From the NCBI RefSeq assembly GCF_036248275.1, contig NZ_CP109181.1:434001-498000 (forward strand): a DNA stretch of 64,000 bases, given 5' to 3'. The notes under the pieces are model-generated. The model was given only the letters and a program-made list of their open reading frames with translations. It was not told the origin of the DNA and did no database searches. Position numbers and translations under genes: made by a program. Shown in pieces: positions 1-10,211 of this stretch (position 1 is its first letter; the number at the start of each line of letters is the position of its first letter). This stretch comes from Streptomyces sp. NBC_01716 (GTDB taxonomy: Bacteria > Actinomycetota > Actinomycetes > Streptomycetales > Streptomycetaceae).

Positions 1-3000
1 AACAGCTTCCCGCTGTGGGAGGCGCAGACCGAGGTGCTGCTCGACTTCCTCGCCGAGGCCGGCTCCGAAAGCGCCGAGGCGGCGGACCGGGCCGCCGGTG
101 AACTGACCGTGCTCTTCGCCGGTGGCATCCACGACGAGCGGTCGGCCGCGATGGCCGCCGCGCTGGCCGCCCCGCTGACGCGCGCCGGTGTCGCGTTCGG
201 CGTACTGATGGGCACGGCCTACCTGTTCACCGAGGAGGCGGTACGCGGCGGCGCCATCCAGCCGCTCTTCCAGCGCCGGATCCTCGACGCGGAGCGGACC
301 GATCTGCTGGAGACGGCGCCGGGCCACGCCACCCGCTGCGCGCGCAGCGCCATCAGCACGGACTTCGCCGCCCTCAAGGACGAGCTGCGCGAGCAGGGTG
401 TCCCCGACCGGGAGATCTGGGAGCGGCTTGAGCGGTTCAACGTCGGCCGGCTCCGGCTCGCCAGCAAGGGCATCGAGCGGGTCGGCGACGAACTGCTGGC
501 CGTGGACGAGACCCGGCAGGCCGACGAGGGCATGTTCATGGCCGGTGAGGTCGTGGTGCTCCGGGAGGCCGTGACCACCGTCGCCGCGCTGCACGACGCG
601 GTGAGCGAGGGCGCGGCCGGCCGGCTGCGCGCGAGGGCGGGGGAACTGCGCGCCCCGCTGGGCATCGGCGCGGCCGAGGAGCGGCCGGCTCCCGAGCCGC
701 TTCGGGTCGCCGTGGTCGGCATGGCCGGGATGTTCCCCGGCGCACCCGATCTGGCGGACTTCTGGGCCAACATCCTCGCGGGCAAGGACTGCGTCACCGA
801 GGTCCCCGCCCAGCGCTGGGACCAGGAGCGCTACTACGCGCCCGACGGCGACGGCGAACGCACCCCGTCGCGCTGGGGCGGCTTCCTCCCCGAGATCCCC
901 TTCGATCCGCTGCGTTACGGCATCCCTCCGGCCTCGCTCGCCGCCGTGGAACCCGTACAGCTCCTGGCGCTGGAGGCCGCGCGGCGCGCGCTCGCCGACG
1001 CGGGGTACGACGCGAAGGGCACGGACCACACCCGTACGTCGGTGGTGTTCGGCGCCGAGGCGGGCAGCGACCTCTCGAACGCGACGACGCTGCGTACGGT
1101 GCTGCCCGGCTACATCGGTACGATCCCGCCCGCGCTCGACGAGCAACTGCCCCGGCTCACCGAGGACTCGTTCCCGGGCATGCTCGCCAACGTCATCGCC
1201 GGGCGCGTCGCCAACCGGCTCGACCTCGGCGGCGCCAACTACACCGTCGACGCGGCCTGCGCCTCCTCCCTCACCGCGGTGGACGTCGCGTGCAAGGAAC
1301 TGGTCGCGGGCACCAGCGACATGGTGCTGTGCGGCGGCGCCGACCTGCACAACGGCATCAACGACTACCTGCTCTTCTCGTCCGTCCACGCGCTCTCCCC
1401 CACGGGCCGCTCGGCGACCTTCGACGCCGCCGCCGACGGCATCGCTCTCGGCGAGGGCGTGGCCTGTGTGGTCCTCAAGCGGCTGGCGGACGCGGAGCGG
1501 GACGGCGACCGGGTGTACGCGGTGATCGACGGAGTGGGCAGCGCCAGTGACGGGCGCGCGCTCGGTCTGACCGCACCGCGTCCGGAAGGCCAGCACGCCG
1601 CCCTCACCCGGGCCTACCGCAACGCCGGTGTCTCGCCGGCCGAGGTGGGCCTGGTCGAGGCGCACGGCACGGGGACCGTCGTCGGGGACCGGACCGAACT
1701 GGCGACGCTCACCCAGGTGTTCACCGACGCCGGTGCGGAGGTGGCCAGTTGTGCGGTCGGCTCCGTCAAGTCCCAGATCGGGCACACCAAGTGCGCGGCG
1801 GGTCTGGCCGGACTGATCAAGGTCACGCTGGCGCTCCACCACGGTGTGAAGCCGCCGACCCTGCATCTGAAGGAGCCCAACTCGGCCTGGCGGGCGGAGA
1901 GCAGCCCGTTCGTCTTCCACACGAAGGCGGCGCCCTGGGCGGTGGAGCCCGCGGAACGGGTCGCGGGGGTCAGCGCCTTCGGATTCGGCGGCACCAACTT
2001 CCATGTTGTTCTACGCGCGTACACACAGGCGCCACCTGCGCATTCCCTGGACGCGTGGCCGGCCGAACTGTTCACGTTCCGGGGCCAGGACGCCGAGGCG
2101 GCCAGGCGGTCGGTCCGGGCCCTCGACGAGCTCTTGCGCAAGGGCGGCCGGTGGAGGCTGCGCGACTACGCGCGTAGCGCCGCACGGCGCGGCGACCGGG
2201 CGGCGGTGCGCGGTGAGCGGATCTGGATCGCCGTGGTGGCGGACAGCCTCGACGTACTGCCCGAACTGCTGAGGCGCGCGGCCGAGGGTGAGCACGCGCC
2301 CGAGGCGGGGATCCACGCCGCCGACGGTGTCGACAGCGCGCCGGGCGCCGGGGCGTCCCCTACGGCCGACGGGAGTGCCGGTGACGCCGAAGGGAAACTG
2401 GCGTTCCTGTTCCCCGGGCAGGGCAGCCAGCGTCCGGGCATGCTCGCCGAACTCTTCGTCGCCTTCCCCGAGTTGCATCGCTACCTCCAGCTGGGCTCGC
2501 GGTGGGCCGGGATCCTCCACCCGCCGGCCGCCTTCGGCGAGGAGGGCAAGGCCGGGCAGCTGGCCCGTATCACCGACACGGCCGTCGCCCAGCCCGCGCT
2601 CGGCATGGTCGAACTCGCCGCAGCCGATCTGCTCGCCTCCCTCGGCATACGCCCGGCCATGGCGGCGGGCCACAGCTACGGCGAACTCGTCGCGCTCGGG
2701 GTGGCCGGGGCCCTCTCCCCGCAGGACGTCATCACCGCCAGCGCCGAGCGCGCCAAGGCGATCCTGGCCCGCACGGCGGGCGGCGACCCCGGCACGATGG
2801 CCGCCGTCACCGCGTCGGCCGAGCAGGTGGAGGAGGTACTGCGGCTGGCCGGTCTGGGCGGGGAGGTCGTGGCCGCGAACCGTAACTCACCTACCCAGAC
2901 CGTCATTTCGGGCCCGACCGAGCAGGTGGAGGCAGCGGTCGCGCGCCTGCGCGACGCGGGCCACTCGGTCAAACCGCTCCAGGTGGCCTGCGCCTTCCAC

Positions 3001-5622
3001 AGTCCGCTGCTGGCCGGTGCGGGCGAGGCCTTCGCCGAACGGCTCGACGCGCTGACCGTGTATCCGCCCGCGTTCGACGTGTGGGCCAACCGCACGGCCG
3101 AGCCGTATCCGAGCGACCCCGCGGGGGTACGGGCGGGGCTCGCCGCCCAGATCGGCTCGCCGGTCAGGTTCGCCGAGCAGATCGAGTCCATGTACGCCGC
3201 CGGTGCCCGGGTCTTCGCCGAGGTCGGACCCGGCCGGGTCCTCAGCCGGCTGGTCTCCGCCGTCCTCGGGGACCGTCCCCACCGGACGATTCCGCTCGAC
3301 GGCGGACGGGCCGGCGCACTGAGCGGCTTCCTCACCGCCCTCGCCCAACTCGCCGTCAACGGGGCCGACGTCCGCACCGGCCGGCTCTTCCGCGGCCGGG
3401 ACGCCGTCGACCCGGAGACCGCCGTCGCCGGGCGGAGCCCCGGCTGGACGGTGGACGGCCAGCTCGTCCGGCTCGCCGACGGAACCATTCCCCCCCACGC
3501 CCTGCGCCCCGCTCGACCCGTTACGGAGCTGATCGTGCAGAACCAGTCCCCCCACTCCCCACACAGCGCGCCGGACGCCCTCGTCGCCGAATTCCTGCGC
3601 ACCAGCCGCGAGTTGGTCGCCGCCCAGCGCGACGTCCTGATGACCTATCTCGGCGGGCCCGGGGCGGGGGCCGCCGTCCAGGCGCCGGCCTCCGTCGCCT
3701 GGCAGCCGGCCGCCGTGGCCGCACCGACCGCACCCTCGGTCCTCACACTGCCCGCCGCCGTGTCCCCCACCGCGGCGGCGGGCTCCACCACCACGGCCAC
3801 CACCACAGCCGTCGCGGAGACCGGGCCCGCAGCCTCCCTGACAGGCCCGGTCTCCCCGACAGACCCGGAATCGGTGCTCGCCGCCGTCCTGACCGTCGTG
3901 GCGGACCGCACCGGCTACCCGGTCGAGATGATCGAGCCCGAACTCGATCTGGAGGCCGACCTGAGCGTCGACTCGATCAAGCGCGCCGAGATCGCCGGTG
4001 AACTCGCCGTACGCCTCGGCCTGCCCCTCGACGCGAGCGGCGAGCTGGACGGTCTGAGCACGGCGCGTACCGCGGCCGGGATCACCGGGCTTCTCGTCGA
4101 ACGGCTCACGGGCACCCCTGAGGCGCCGGCCGGCGACGACGCCGCGCCGCAGGCGGATGCGGCCGAGACCACGGCCGAGGCGGAGATCCTGGCCCCGCAG
4201 CGGCTGGAGTTCACCGAGCAGCCGCTCCCCGATGTGACCGGCACGATCCCCGCCGGAGCCGCCGTACTGCTCATCGGCGGCGGCGAGTTGGCACCGGTCC
4301 TGGCCGAGCGGCTGCGCGCGGCAGGTGCCTCGCCCACGCTCATACCCGCCGGTGAGCTGCCGACCGCGACCGCCGACGCCGTCGTCCTCCTCGACACGCT
4401 CGACGCGGACCTGCCGCCGCTCCCCGACGCCCTGCCGCTCTTCCAGGCGGCCCTCGCGGGCGCGCCCGGCGCGGTCGTCGCCGTCGAGCGCAGGACCGAG
4501 GGAGCGGCGAGCGGTCTGCGCGGCTTCTTCCGCAGTGTCGCCCGCGAGTACCCAGACCTGAAGGCGACCCTCGTCGAGGTGGCCGCCGACGCGACCACCG
4601 ACGCGGTGGCGGACGCCCTCGCCACCGAACTCGCCTCCACCGAACGGGAATCGGTCGTCCTGAACGACGGCGGAAAGCGGCGCGCGCTGCGGCTGACCCC
4701 GACCGATCTCGGCGCGCTCGCCGCCACCGGGGCCGGACCCGCCGGAGAGGGGCAGGCGGAGGCCGAGGCCGCGGGACTCGACCGCGAGTCGGTCGTGCTG
4801 CTGGTCGGTGGCGCGCGCGGAATCACCGCGCGCTTCGCCCGCACGATCGCGTCGGCGAGCCGGTGCCGTATCGAACTCATGGGCAGGACACCGGTACCCG
4901 CTCCCACGGAGGACCCGGCCACCGCAGGAGCCGGTGACCGCGACGGGCTGCGGGCCGCGTTCCTGGCCACCGGCCTCACCTCCCCCGGCGAGGTGGAGCG
5001 CCTGGTCTCGGCGGTGCTCGCCGAGCGCGAGGTGCGGGCCACGGTCGACGCGCTGCGGGCGCTGGGGAGCGAGGTGCGCTACCACTGCGTGGACGTCCTG
5101 GACACGGAGGTCGTACGGGCCACCGTGAAGGACATCTACGCCGAGCACGGCAGGCTCGACGGTGTCGTCTACGCGGCCGGGGTCATCGAGGACAAGCTGC
5201 TGGCCGAGAAGTCGGCGGAGTCCTTCGGCCGGGTGTTCTCCACCAAGGTCGACGGGGCCCGTGCCGTGCTCGACGCGGTGGACGTACTGCCCCGCGGCCC
5301 GAAGTTCGCCGTGCTGTTCGGCAGCATCGCCGCCGCGCTCGGCAACCGCGGCCAGTGCGACTACGCGGCGGCCAACGACGCGCTGGAGGAGCTGGGCCGC
5401 CGCTGGTCGACGGGCGAGCGGCGCGGTCTGACCGTGCACTGGGGTCCGTGGGCCGCCGCCGAGACCAACGGCGGCATGGTCACCCCGGCGCTGATGCGCT
5501 CGTACGCCGCACGGGGGATCAAGCTCATCGACCCCGAGGAGGGGACGCTGAGCCTGCTGCGTGAACTCGCCTGGGGCGCGCCCCAGGTTCACGCGGCCGT
5601 CTACACCGCGTCGGGCTGGTGA
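1..5622 (+). CDS. PUFA/hglE-type iterative PKS, ER-KS-AT-ACP-KR (5' truncated)
   Basis: The reading frame is open from base 1, so the N-terminus lies outside the window; 1873 codons are visible (codon 1 = bases 1-3). Domains in order: the C-terminal half of a PfaD/2-nitropropane-dioxygenase-type enoyl reductase (codons 1 to about 215, with GVLMGTAYLFTEEAV, ETAPGHATRC and GRLRLASKG); a ketosynthase (about 233-660; C420 in DAACASS, H555 in EAHGTG, H595 in GHT); an acyltransferase (about 800-1110; S892 in GHSYGE, H1000 in AFHSP); one carrier domain with DSIKR (S1325), the form typical of PUFA-synthase ACPs; and a ketoreductase (about 1595-1840; S1775, Y1788 in DYAAAND). One protein could therefore load, extend, ketoreduce and enoyl-reduce a chain; dehydration must come from the next gene. 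Thr/Ala-rich linkers flank the ACP. The stop overlaps the next start (GTGA). A PfaD-type ER fused upstream of the KS is unusual, since PfaD is normally a separate protein. Confidence 0.93.
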   Translation, partial: NSFPLWEAQTEVLLDFLAEAGSESAEAADRAAGELTVLFAGGIHDERSAAMAAALAAPLTRAGVAFGVLMGTAYLFTEEAVRGGAIQPLFQRRILDAERTDLLETAPGHATRCARSAISTDFAALKDELREQGVPDREIWERLERFNVGRLRLASKGIERVGDELLAVDETRQADEGMFMAGEVVVLREAVTTVAALHDAVSEGAAGRLRARAGELRAPLGIGAAEERPAPEPLRVAVVGMAGMFPGAPDLADFWANILAGKDCVTEVPAQRWDQERYYAPDGDGERTPSRWGGFLPEIPFDPLRYGIPPASLAAVEPVQLLALEAARRALADAGYDAKGTDHTRTSVVFGAEAGSDLSNATTLRTVLPGYIGTIPPALDEQLPRLTEDSFPGMLANVIAGRVANRLDLGGANYTVDAACASSLTAVDVACKELVAGTSDMVLCGGADLHNGINDYLLFSSVHALSPTGRSATFDAAADGIALGEGVACVVLKRLADAERDGDRVYAVIDGVGSASDGRALGLTAPRPEGQHAALTRAYRNAGVSPAEVGLVEAHGTGTVVGDRTELATLTQVFTDAGAEVASCAVGSVKSQIGHTKCAAGLAGLIKVTLALHHGVKPPTLHLKEPNSAWRAESSPFVFHTKAAPWAVEPAERVAGVSAFGFGGTNFHVVLRAYTQAPPAHSLDAWPAELFTFRGQDAEAARRSVRALDELLRKGGRWRLRDYARSAARRGDRAAVRGERIWIAVVADSLDVLPELLRRAAEGEHAPEAGIHAADGVDSAPGAGASPTADGSAGDAEGKLAFLFPGQGSQRPGMLAELFVAFPELHRYLQLGSRWAGILHPPAAFGEEGKAGQLARITDTAVAQPALGMVELAAADLLASLGIRPAMAAGHSYGELVALGVAGALSPQDVITASAERAKAILARTAGGDPGTMAAVTASAEQVEEVLRLAGLGGEVVAANRNSPTQTVISGPTEQVEAAVARLRDAGHSVKPLQVACAFHSPLLAGAGEAFAERLDALTVYPPAFDVWANRTAEPYPSDPAGVRAGLAAQIGSPVRFAEQIESMYAAGARVFAEVGPGRVLSRLVSAVLGDRPHRTIPLDGGRAGALSGFLTALAQLAVNGADVRTGRLFRGRDAVDPETAVAGRSPGWTVDGQLVRLADGTIPPHALRPARPVTELIVQNQSPHSPHSAPDALVAEFLRTSRELVAAQRDVLMTYLGGPGAGAAVQAPASVAWQPAAVAAPTAPSVLTLPAAVSPTAAAGSTTTATTTAVAETGPAASLTGPVSPTDPESVLAAVLTVVADRTGYPVEMIEPELDLEADLSVDSIKRAEIAGELAVRLGLPLDASGELDGLSTARTAAGITGLLVERLTGTPEAPAGDDAAPQADAAETTAEAEILAPQRLEFTEQPLPDVTGTIPAGAAVLLIGGGELAPVLAERLRAAGASPTLIPAGELPTATADAVVLLDTLDADLPPLPDALPLFQAALAGAPGAVVAVERRTEGAASGLRGFFRSVAREYPDLKATLVEVAADATTDAVADALATELASTERESVVLNDGGKRRALRLTPTDLGALAATGAGPAGEGQAEAEAAGLDRESVVLLVGGARGITARFARTIASASRCRIELMGRTPVPAPTEDPATAGAGDRDGLRAAFLATGLTSPGEVERLVSAVLAEREVRATVDALRALGSEVRYHCVDVLDTEVVRATVKDIYAEHGRLDGVVYAAGVIEDKLLAEKSAESFGRVFSTKVDGARAVLDAVDVLPRGPKFAVLFGSIAAALGNRGQCDYAAANDALEELGRRWSTGERRGLTVHWGPWAAAETNGGMVTPALMRSYAARGIKLIDPEEGTLSLLRELAWGAPQVHAAVYTASGW

Positions 5623-8600
5623 CTTCCGTGGACTCCCGCACACCGGTCGCCGTCGTCGGCATGGCCGTGTACTTCCCGGGCGCCAACACGCTGGAGAGCT
5701 ACTGGCACAACATCGTCAACGGCGTCGACTCGATCACCGAGGTGCCCGCGGGCCGCTGGGACGAGGAGTTCTACGCGCCCGGCGGGCCCCCGCGCAGCGA
5801 CCGGGTGTACTGCCGGCGCGGCGGATTCGTGGACCCGGCGGCCGAGTTCGACATGACGCGGTTCGGCATCATGCCGGCCTCGGTCGCGGGGACGGAGCCG
5901 GACCAGCTGATCGCGCTGGACGTGGCGCACCGGTCGATCACCGACGCCGGTGGTGAGCCGGTGCTGCCGGACGACCGGCAGCGGGTGGGGATCGTGCTCG
6001 GCAGGGGCGGCTATCTGACGCCGGGGCTGGTGAGGCTGGATCAACGGGTGCGTACGGCCAACCAGTTGGTGCGCACTCTGCGCGAGCTGGCGCCGGAGCT
6101 GGGTGCCGACCGGCTGGAGGAGGTCCGCTCGGCGTTCGCCGGTCAACTCGGCCCCGAGCAGCCGGAGTCGGCGATCGGACTGGTGCCGAACCTGGCCGCG
6201 TCCAGGGTCGCCAACCGGCTGGACCTGCGCGGGCCCGCGTACACCGTGGACGCCGCCTGCGCCTCGTCGCTGGTGGCTGTCGACCACGCGGTACGCGAAC
6301 TGGCCGGTGGCCGCTGCGATGTGATGCTCGCGGGCGGGGTGCATCACTGCCACGACATCACGCTGTGGAGCGTGTTCAGCCAGCTCGGCGCGCTGTCGCC
6401 GAGTGAGCGGATCCGTCCGCTGCACCAGGGCGCGGACGGTGTGCTCATCGGCGAGGGCACCGGCATCGTGGTGCTGAAGCGGCTGGCCGACGCGGAGCGC
6501 GACGGCGACCGGGTGTACGCGGTGGTCTCCGGCACCGGTGTGGCGAGCGACGGCCGCTCGGCCAGTCTGTTCAACCCGGATCCGGGTGGGCAGGTCCGCG
6601 CCGTACGGCAGGCGTGGGACGCGGCGGGGCTCGACCCGCGAGCGGCCGACGCGATCGGGCTGCTGGAGGCGCACGGTACGGCGACCCCGGCGGGTGACCG
6701 TGCCGAACTGACCACGCTCGCCGAGGTGTTCGGTCCCGCTGTGGGGTCCCGCGCGGCGATCGGGTCGGTGAAGTCGATGATCGGTCACACGATGCCGGCG
6801 GCCGGTATCGCGGGGCTGATCAAGGCGGCGCTCGCGATCCATCACGGTGTGCTGCCGCCGACCCTGCACTGCGAGGATCCGCATCCGGCGCTGGAGGCGA
6901 CGAGGTTCGCCCCGCTCGCGCGGTCCGCGCCGTGGGAGAGCCCCGCGACCGGCGCACCGAGACGGGCGGGTGTCAACGCCTTCGGTTTCGGTGGCATCAA
7001 CGCCCATGTCGTGCTGGAACAGGCGGTGTCGGGGGCGGTTTCCGGAGGGCGTACGGCTCGGGCGACGGCCACGGCGGCGGGGACGGGGACGGGGATTGTC
7101 ACCGTCACCGAGCCGGAGCGGGTGCTGCGGCTCGCGGCGCCCGACCGGGCGACGCTCGCCGCGCTGTTGGACGCCGACGACTCGACGGTGCTGGCCGCCG
7201 GTCTCGACGAGCGCGCGCCCGCCGCCGGCCCCGTGCGGCTGGGCATCGTCGACCCGACGGCGCGGCGGCTGAAGCTGGCCAGGAAGGCGGTCACTAAGGG
7301 CGCTGCCTGGCGTGGGCGCAGCGACGTGTGGTTCAGCCCGCGTCCGCTGCTCGGGCCGGGCGGTGGCATGACCGCGTTCGTCTTCCCCGGACTCGAAGCG
7401 GAGTTCGAGGCCCAAGTGGACTCGCTGGCCGAGCGGTTCGGGCTGACCTGGTCGCCGGGCCACGACGCCAGGGTCGGAGACGTGGGGCGGCACGGCGCGG
7501 CGGTCTTCCAGCTCGGGCGGCTGCTCGACACGGCGCTGCGCAGGCTGTCCGTGGTGCCGGACGCGGTCGCCGGGCACAGCGTCGGCGAGTGGACTGCCAT
7601 GGCCTGCGGCGGGATTCACGCCGACGACGAGGTCGACACGTTCCTCGCGGGCTTCGACCCGGACGCGCTGCGCGTGCCCGGCGCGGCGTTCGCCGTGCTC
7701 GGGATGCCCGCCGACCGGGTGCTCGATGAACTGGCGGGCCGGGGCGACGTCGTGCTGTCGCACGACAACGCGCCGAACCAGTCGATGATCTGCGGCCCGG
7801 AGGAGGCCGTCGGCGAACTCGTCCACCGTTTCCGGACGCGGGGCGTGATCGGGCAGGTGCTGCCGTTCCGCTCGGGCTTCCACACACCGATGCTCGCCCC
7901 GTATCTCGACCCGATCAGACGTGCCGCCGAGACGTACACGCTGCACCCGCAGTCAACTCCGGTCTGGTCGGCGACGACCGCCGCCCGCTATCCCCACGAC
8001 CCGGCGGCGGTACGGGAGTTGTTCGTCCGGCATCTGCTCGAACCGGTGCGGTTCCGGCAGTTGATCACCACGATGCACGACGCGGGACACCGCGCCTTCA
8101 TCCAGCTCGGCGCCGGTCAGCTCGGTTCGCTGATCGACGACACCCTGGCGGGCAAGGACCGGCTGATCGTGTCGGCGCACTCCTCGGCACGGGACAGTCT
8201 GGCGCAGCTGCGCCGGGTCGTGACAGCGCTGTGGGTGGAGGGCGCGGCGCCGGACGCCGGTCCGCTGCGCGGGTCCGCGCCGGCCGCGGCTGCCGCGACG
8301 GGCACGCGCGGCGCGCGGCGCGGCGTACGGCTCGATCTCGGCGGGGCGCTGGTGTCCCTGCCGGAGCAGGCGAGGAAGCTCCTCTCCGACAGCATCGGCC
8401 ATCCCCCGGCCGGGCGGCCCGTCGGGGACGGCAACGCGCTCGACCGGCTGGCCGCGCTCGGCCGGAGCGGTGCCGGGTTCCCGGTCGCCGCCGAGCTGTC
8501 GGCGCTGATCAACGACACGGCGGCCGTCGCGGACGAGCTGATCTCGGCTCGGGCCGCGCACCGGTCGACGGCTCCGGCGACCACGGCCACAGCCACAGCC

Positions 8601-10211
8601 ACAGCCACGACAGCGACCCCGCCCGCTCTCGCGCCACCACCGGAGCCCCAGCCCGTCCCGGCCGTTCCCGCCGCGCTGCGCGTGGACGTCGCCGAGATGC
8701 CGTACCTTCTCGACCACTGCTTCTTCCGGCAGCGCCCCGGCTGGCCCGACGATGCCGACCGCTGGCCGATCGTCCCGGCCACCACCGTCATCGGCCATCT
8801 CATGGAGATCGCCGAACGCGTCGTGCCCGGCGCGCGGGCGGTCGCGGTCCACGACGTACGCCTGCTGAAGTGGATCGAGGCACTGCCGGCCGTCGATGTG
8901 CCGGTGGAGGTGCGGCAGTTGGCACCCGACCGGGTCGAGGTGAGCCTCACCGGCTACTCGCGCGCGCTGGTCGAACTCGCGCCCGCCCACCCCGAACCGC
9001 CCGCGCCGTGGCCGGTCGACACCGCCGCCGAACGGGTTCCCGGGCTGCGGGCCGAGCAGCTCTACGACGAGCGCTGGATGTTCCACGGACCGCGTTTCCA
9101 GGGCGTCAGCGAGTTGACGGGCATCGGCGACCGGTGGGTACGCGGGGTCCTGACGACCCCCGAAGCGCCCGGCGCGCTGCTGGACAACGTCGGCCAGCTG
9201 CTCGGTTACTGGATCATGGCGACGCTCACCGAACGGACCACCGTGTTCCCGGTGCGAATGGAGAGCATCCGCTTCCATGGTCCGCATCCACGGCCGGGCG
9301 AACGCCTGACCTGTCTGATCCGTATCACCGAGGTCACCGACCTCACGCTCACCGCCGACATGCAGCTGATCGGTCCCAACGGCCTTGTCCGGGCGGAGTT
9401 CACCGGCTGGCAGGACCGGCGTTTCGACACCGACCCCAACATCCGTGCGGTGGACCGCTTTCCGGGCGAGAACACACTGTCCACGGCGCGGCCGGGCGGC
9501 TGGTCCATCGTCCACGAACGCTGGCCCGACCTGGCGACGCGCGAGCTGATCATGCGCAACATGCTCGGCGGCGCCGAACGGGCCCGTTACGACGAGCTGC
9601 CTCCGGTGCGCAGGCGCCAGTGGCTCCTTGGACGTATCGCGGCCAAGGACGCGGTGCGCCGGCTGCTGTGGCGGGAGGGCGCGGGCGAGATCTACCCGGC
9701 CGAGATCGCCGTACGCAACGACGACTCGGGGCGCCCGCTCGTCGAGGGCGTGCACGGACGCGCGCTCGGCGAGCTGACTGTCTCGATCGCGCACCGCCGC
9801 GAGACGGGGGTGGCGGTCGCGGCACGCGGCGGCTGCGGTATCGACATCGAGGAGGTCACCGACCGGCCGCGCGCCACGGTCGAGACCTCGTGCGACAGAG
9901 CCGAACTCGCCCTGCTCGACGCGCTGGTGGCGCGGTCGCCGGGCAGCGGCGCGCTGTGGTTCACCCGTTTCTGGACCGCCAAGGAAGCCGTCGCGAAGGC
10001 GCGCGGCACCGGTCTGCGTGGCCGCCCCGCCGAGTACCGCGTGGTGGCCGCAGACGAGAACCGCGTCCGCGTGGTGACCGGGGAACGGCGCTACGAGGTG
10101 CGCCTGGAAGAGACAGCCGCTCCGCCGGGGCTGCCGGAGCGGCAGTACGTCGTCGCCTGGACGACGACAGAGAACGACGACCGGAAAGATCAGACAGGAG
10201 ATTCGGAATGA
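5619..10211 (+). CDS. PKS protein, KS-AT-DH-PPTase
   Basis: 1530 aa from a GTG that overlaps the previous stop. KS at about 8-440 with an intact triad (C214 in DAACASS, H352 in EAHGT, H390 in GHT). An AT-like domain follows at about 580-830 (S654 in GHSVGEW, H755 in GFHTP). A Thr/Ala/Pro linker leads to a double-hotdog PKS dehydratase at about 1020-1250 (H1033 in YLLDHC; the second half has FHGPRFQG and D1189 in LLDNVGQ). An Sfp-type 4'-phosphopantetheinyl transferase sits at about 1310-1500 (D1409 in GIDIEE; FWTAKEA with K1455). It supplies the dehydration step missing from the upstream protein and can activate both carrier proteins of the operon. Ending in DH-PPTase is also seen in enediyne PKSs, but those keep KS to PPTase on one chain and lack a fused ER. 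The second KS looks catalytically competent rather than a chain-length factor. The stop overlaps the ACP start (ATGA). Confidence 0.92.
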   Translation: MTSVDSRTPVAVVGMAVYFPGANTLESYWHNIVNGVDSITEVPAGRWDEEFYAPGGPPRSDRVYCRRGGFVDPAAEFDMTRFGIMPASVAGTEPDQLIALDVAHRSITDAGGEPVLPDDRQRVGIVLGRGGYLTPGLVRLDQRVRTANQLVRTLRELAPELGADRLEEVRSAFAGQLGPEQPESAIGLVPNLAASRVANRLDLRGPAYTVDAACASSLVAVDHAVRELAGGRCDVMLAGGVHHCHDITLWSVFSQLGALSPSERIRPLHQGADGVLIGEGTGIVVLKRLADAERDGDRVYAVVSGTGVASDGRSASLFNPDPGGQVRAVRQAWDAAGLDPRAADAIGLLEAHGTATPAGDRAELTTLAEVFGPAVGSRAAIGSVKSMIGHTMPAAGIAGLIKAALAIHHGVLPPTLHCEDPHPALEATRFAPLARSAPWESPATGAPRRAGVNAFGFGGINAHVVLEQAVSGAVSGGRTARATATAAGTGTGIVTVTEPERVLRLAAPDRATLAALLDADDSTVLAAGLDERAPAAGPVRLGIVDPTARRLKLARKAVTKGAAWRGRSDVWFSPRPLLGPGGGMTAFVFPGLEAEFEAQVDSLAERFGLTWSPGHDARVGDVGRHGAAVFQLGRLLDTALRRLSVVPDAVAGHSVGEWTAMACGGIHADDEVDTFLAGFDPDALRVPGAAFAVLGMPADRVLDELAGRGDVVLSHDNAPNQSMICGPEEAVGELVHRFRTRGVIGQVLPFRSGFHTPMLAPYLDPIRRAAETYTLHPQSTPVWSATTAARYPHDPAAVRELFVRHLLEPVRFRQLITTMHDAGHRAFIQLGAGQLGSLIDDTLAGKDRLIVSAHSSARDSLAQLRRVVTALWVEGAAPDAGPLRGSAPAAAAATGTRGARRGVRLDLGGALVSLPEQARKLLSDSIGHPPAGRPVGDGNALDRLAALGRSGAGFPVAAELSALINDTAAVADELISARAAHRSTAPATTATATATATTATPPALAPPPEPQPVPAVPAALRVDVAEMPYLLDHCFFRQRPGWPDDADRWPIVPATTVIGHLMEIAERVVPGARAVAVHDVRLLKWIEALPAVDVPVEVRQLAPDRVEVSLTGYSRALVELAPAHPEPPAPWPVDTAAERVPGLRAEQLYDERWMFHGPRFQGVSELTGIGDRWVRGVLTTPEAPGALLDNVGQLLGYWIMATLTERTTVFPVRMESIRFHGPHPRPGERLTCLIRITEVTDLTLTADMQLIGPNGLVRAEFTGWQDRRFDTDPNIRAVDRFPGENTLSTARPGGWSIVHERWPDLATRELIMRNMLGGAERARYDELPPVRRRQWLLGRIAAKDAVRRLLWREGAGEIYPAEIAVRNDDSGRPLVEGVHGRALGELTVSIAHRRETGVAVAARGGCGIDIEEVTDRPRATVETSCDRAELALLDALVARSPGSGALWFTRFWTAKEAVAKARGTGLRGRPAEYRVVAADENRVRVVTGERRYEVRLEETAAPPGLPERQYVVAWTTTENDDRKDQTGDSE

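Noticed and set aside
1478..1531. About 50 bp almost identical to 6479-6532
   Set aside because: It encodes the KS segment LKRLADAERDGDRVYAV in both PKS proteins, so it is homology of paired KS domains and not a mobile repeat.
2887..5643. 918-codon open frame on the - strand under the PKS gene
   Set aside because: Antisense shadow of GC-rich coding sequence; the + strand frame has complete ER, KS, AT, ACP and KR motifs, and the shadow is Arg/Gly-rich with no motif.
5601..7946. 781-codon open frame on the - strand under the second PKS gene
   Set aside because: Same cause: mirror of third-position GC bias, no recognisable domain.
8575..8630. Short-period repeat resembling a microsatellite or array
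   Set aside because: It encodes a Thr/Ala inter-domain linker (repeated ACC/GCC-type codons); no spacer structure as in CRISPR.
1..10211. Enediyne-type PKS (KS-AT-ACP-KR-DH-PPTase)
   Set aside because: The DH-PPTase end is similar, but the domains are split over two proteins, an ER is fused and a second KS-AT is present; no enediyne accessory genes (hotdog thioesterase and others) are in the window.
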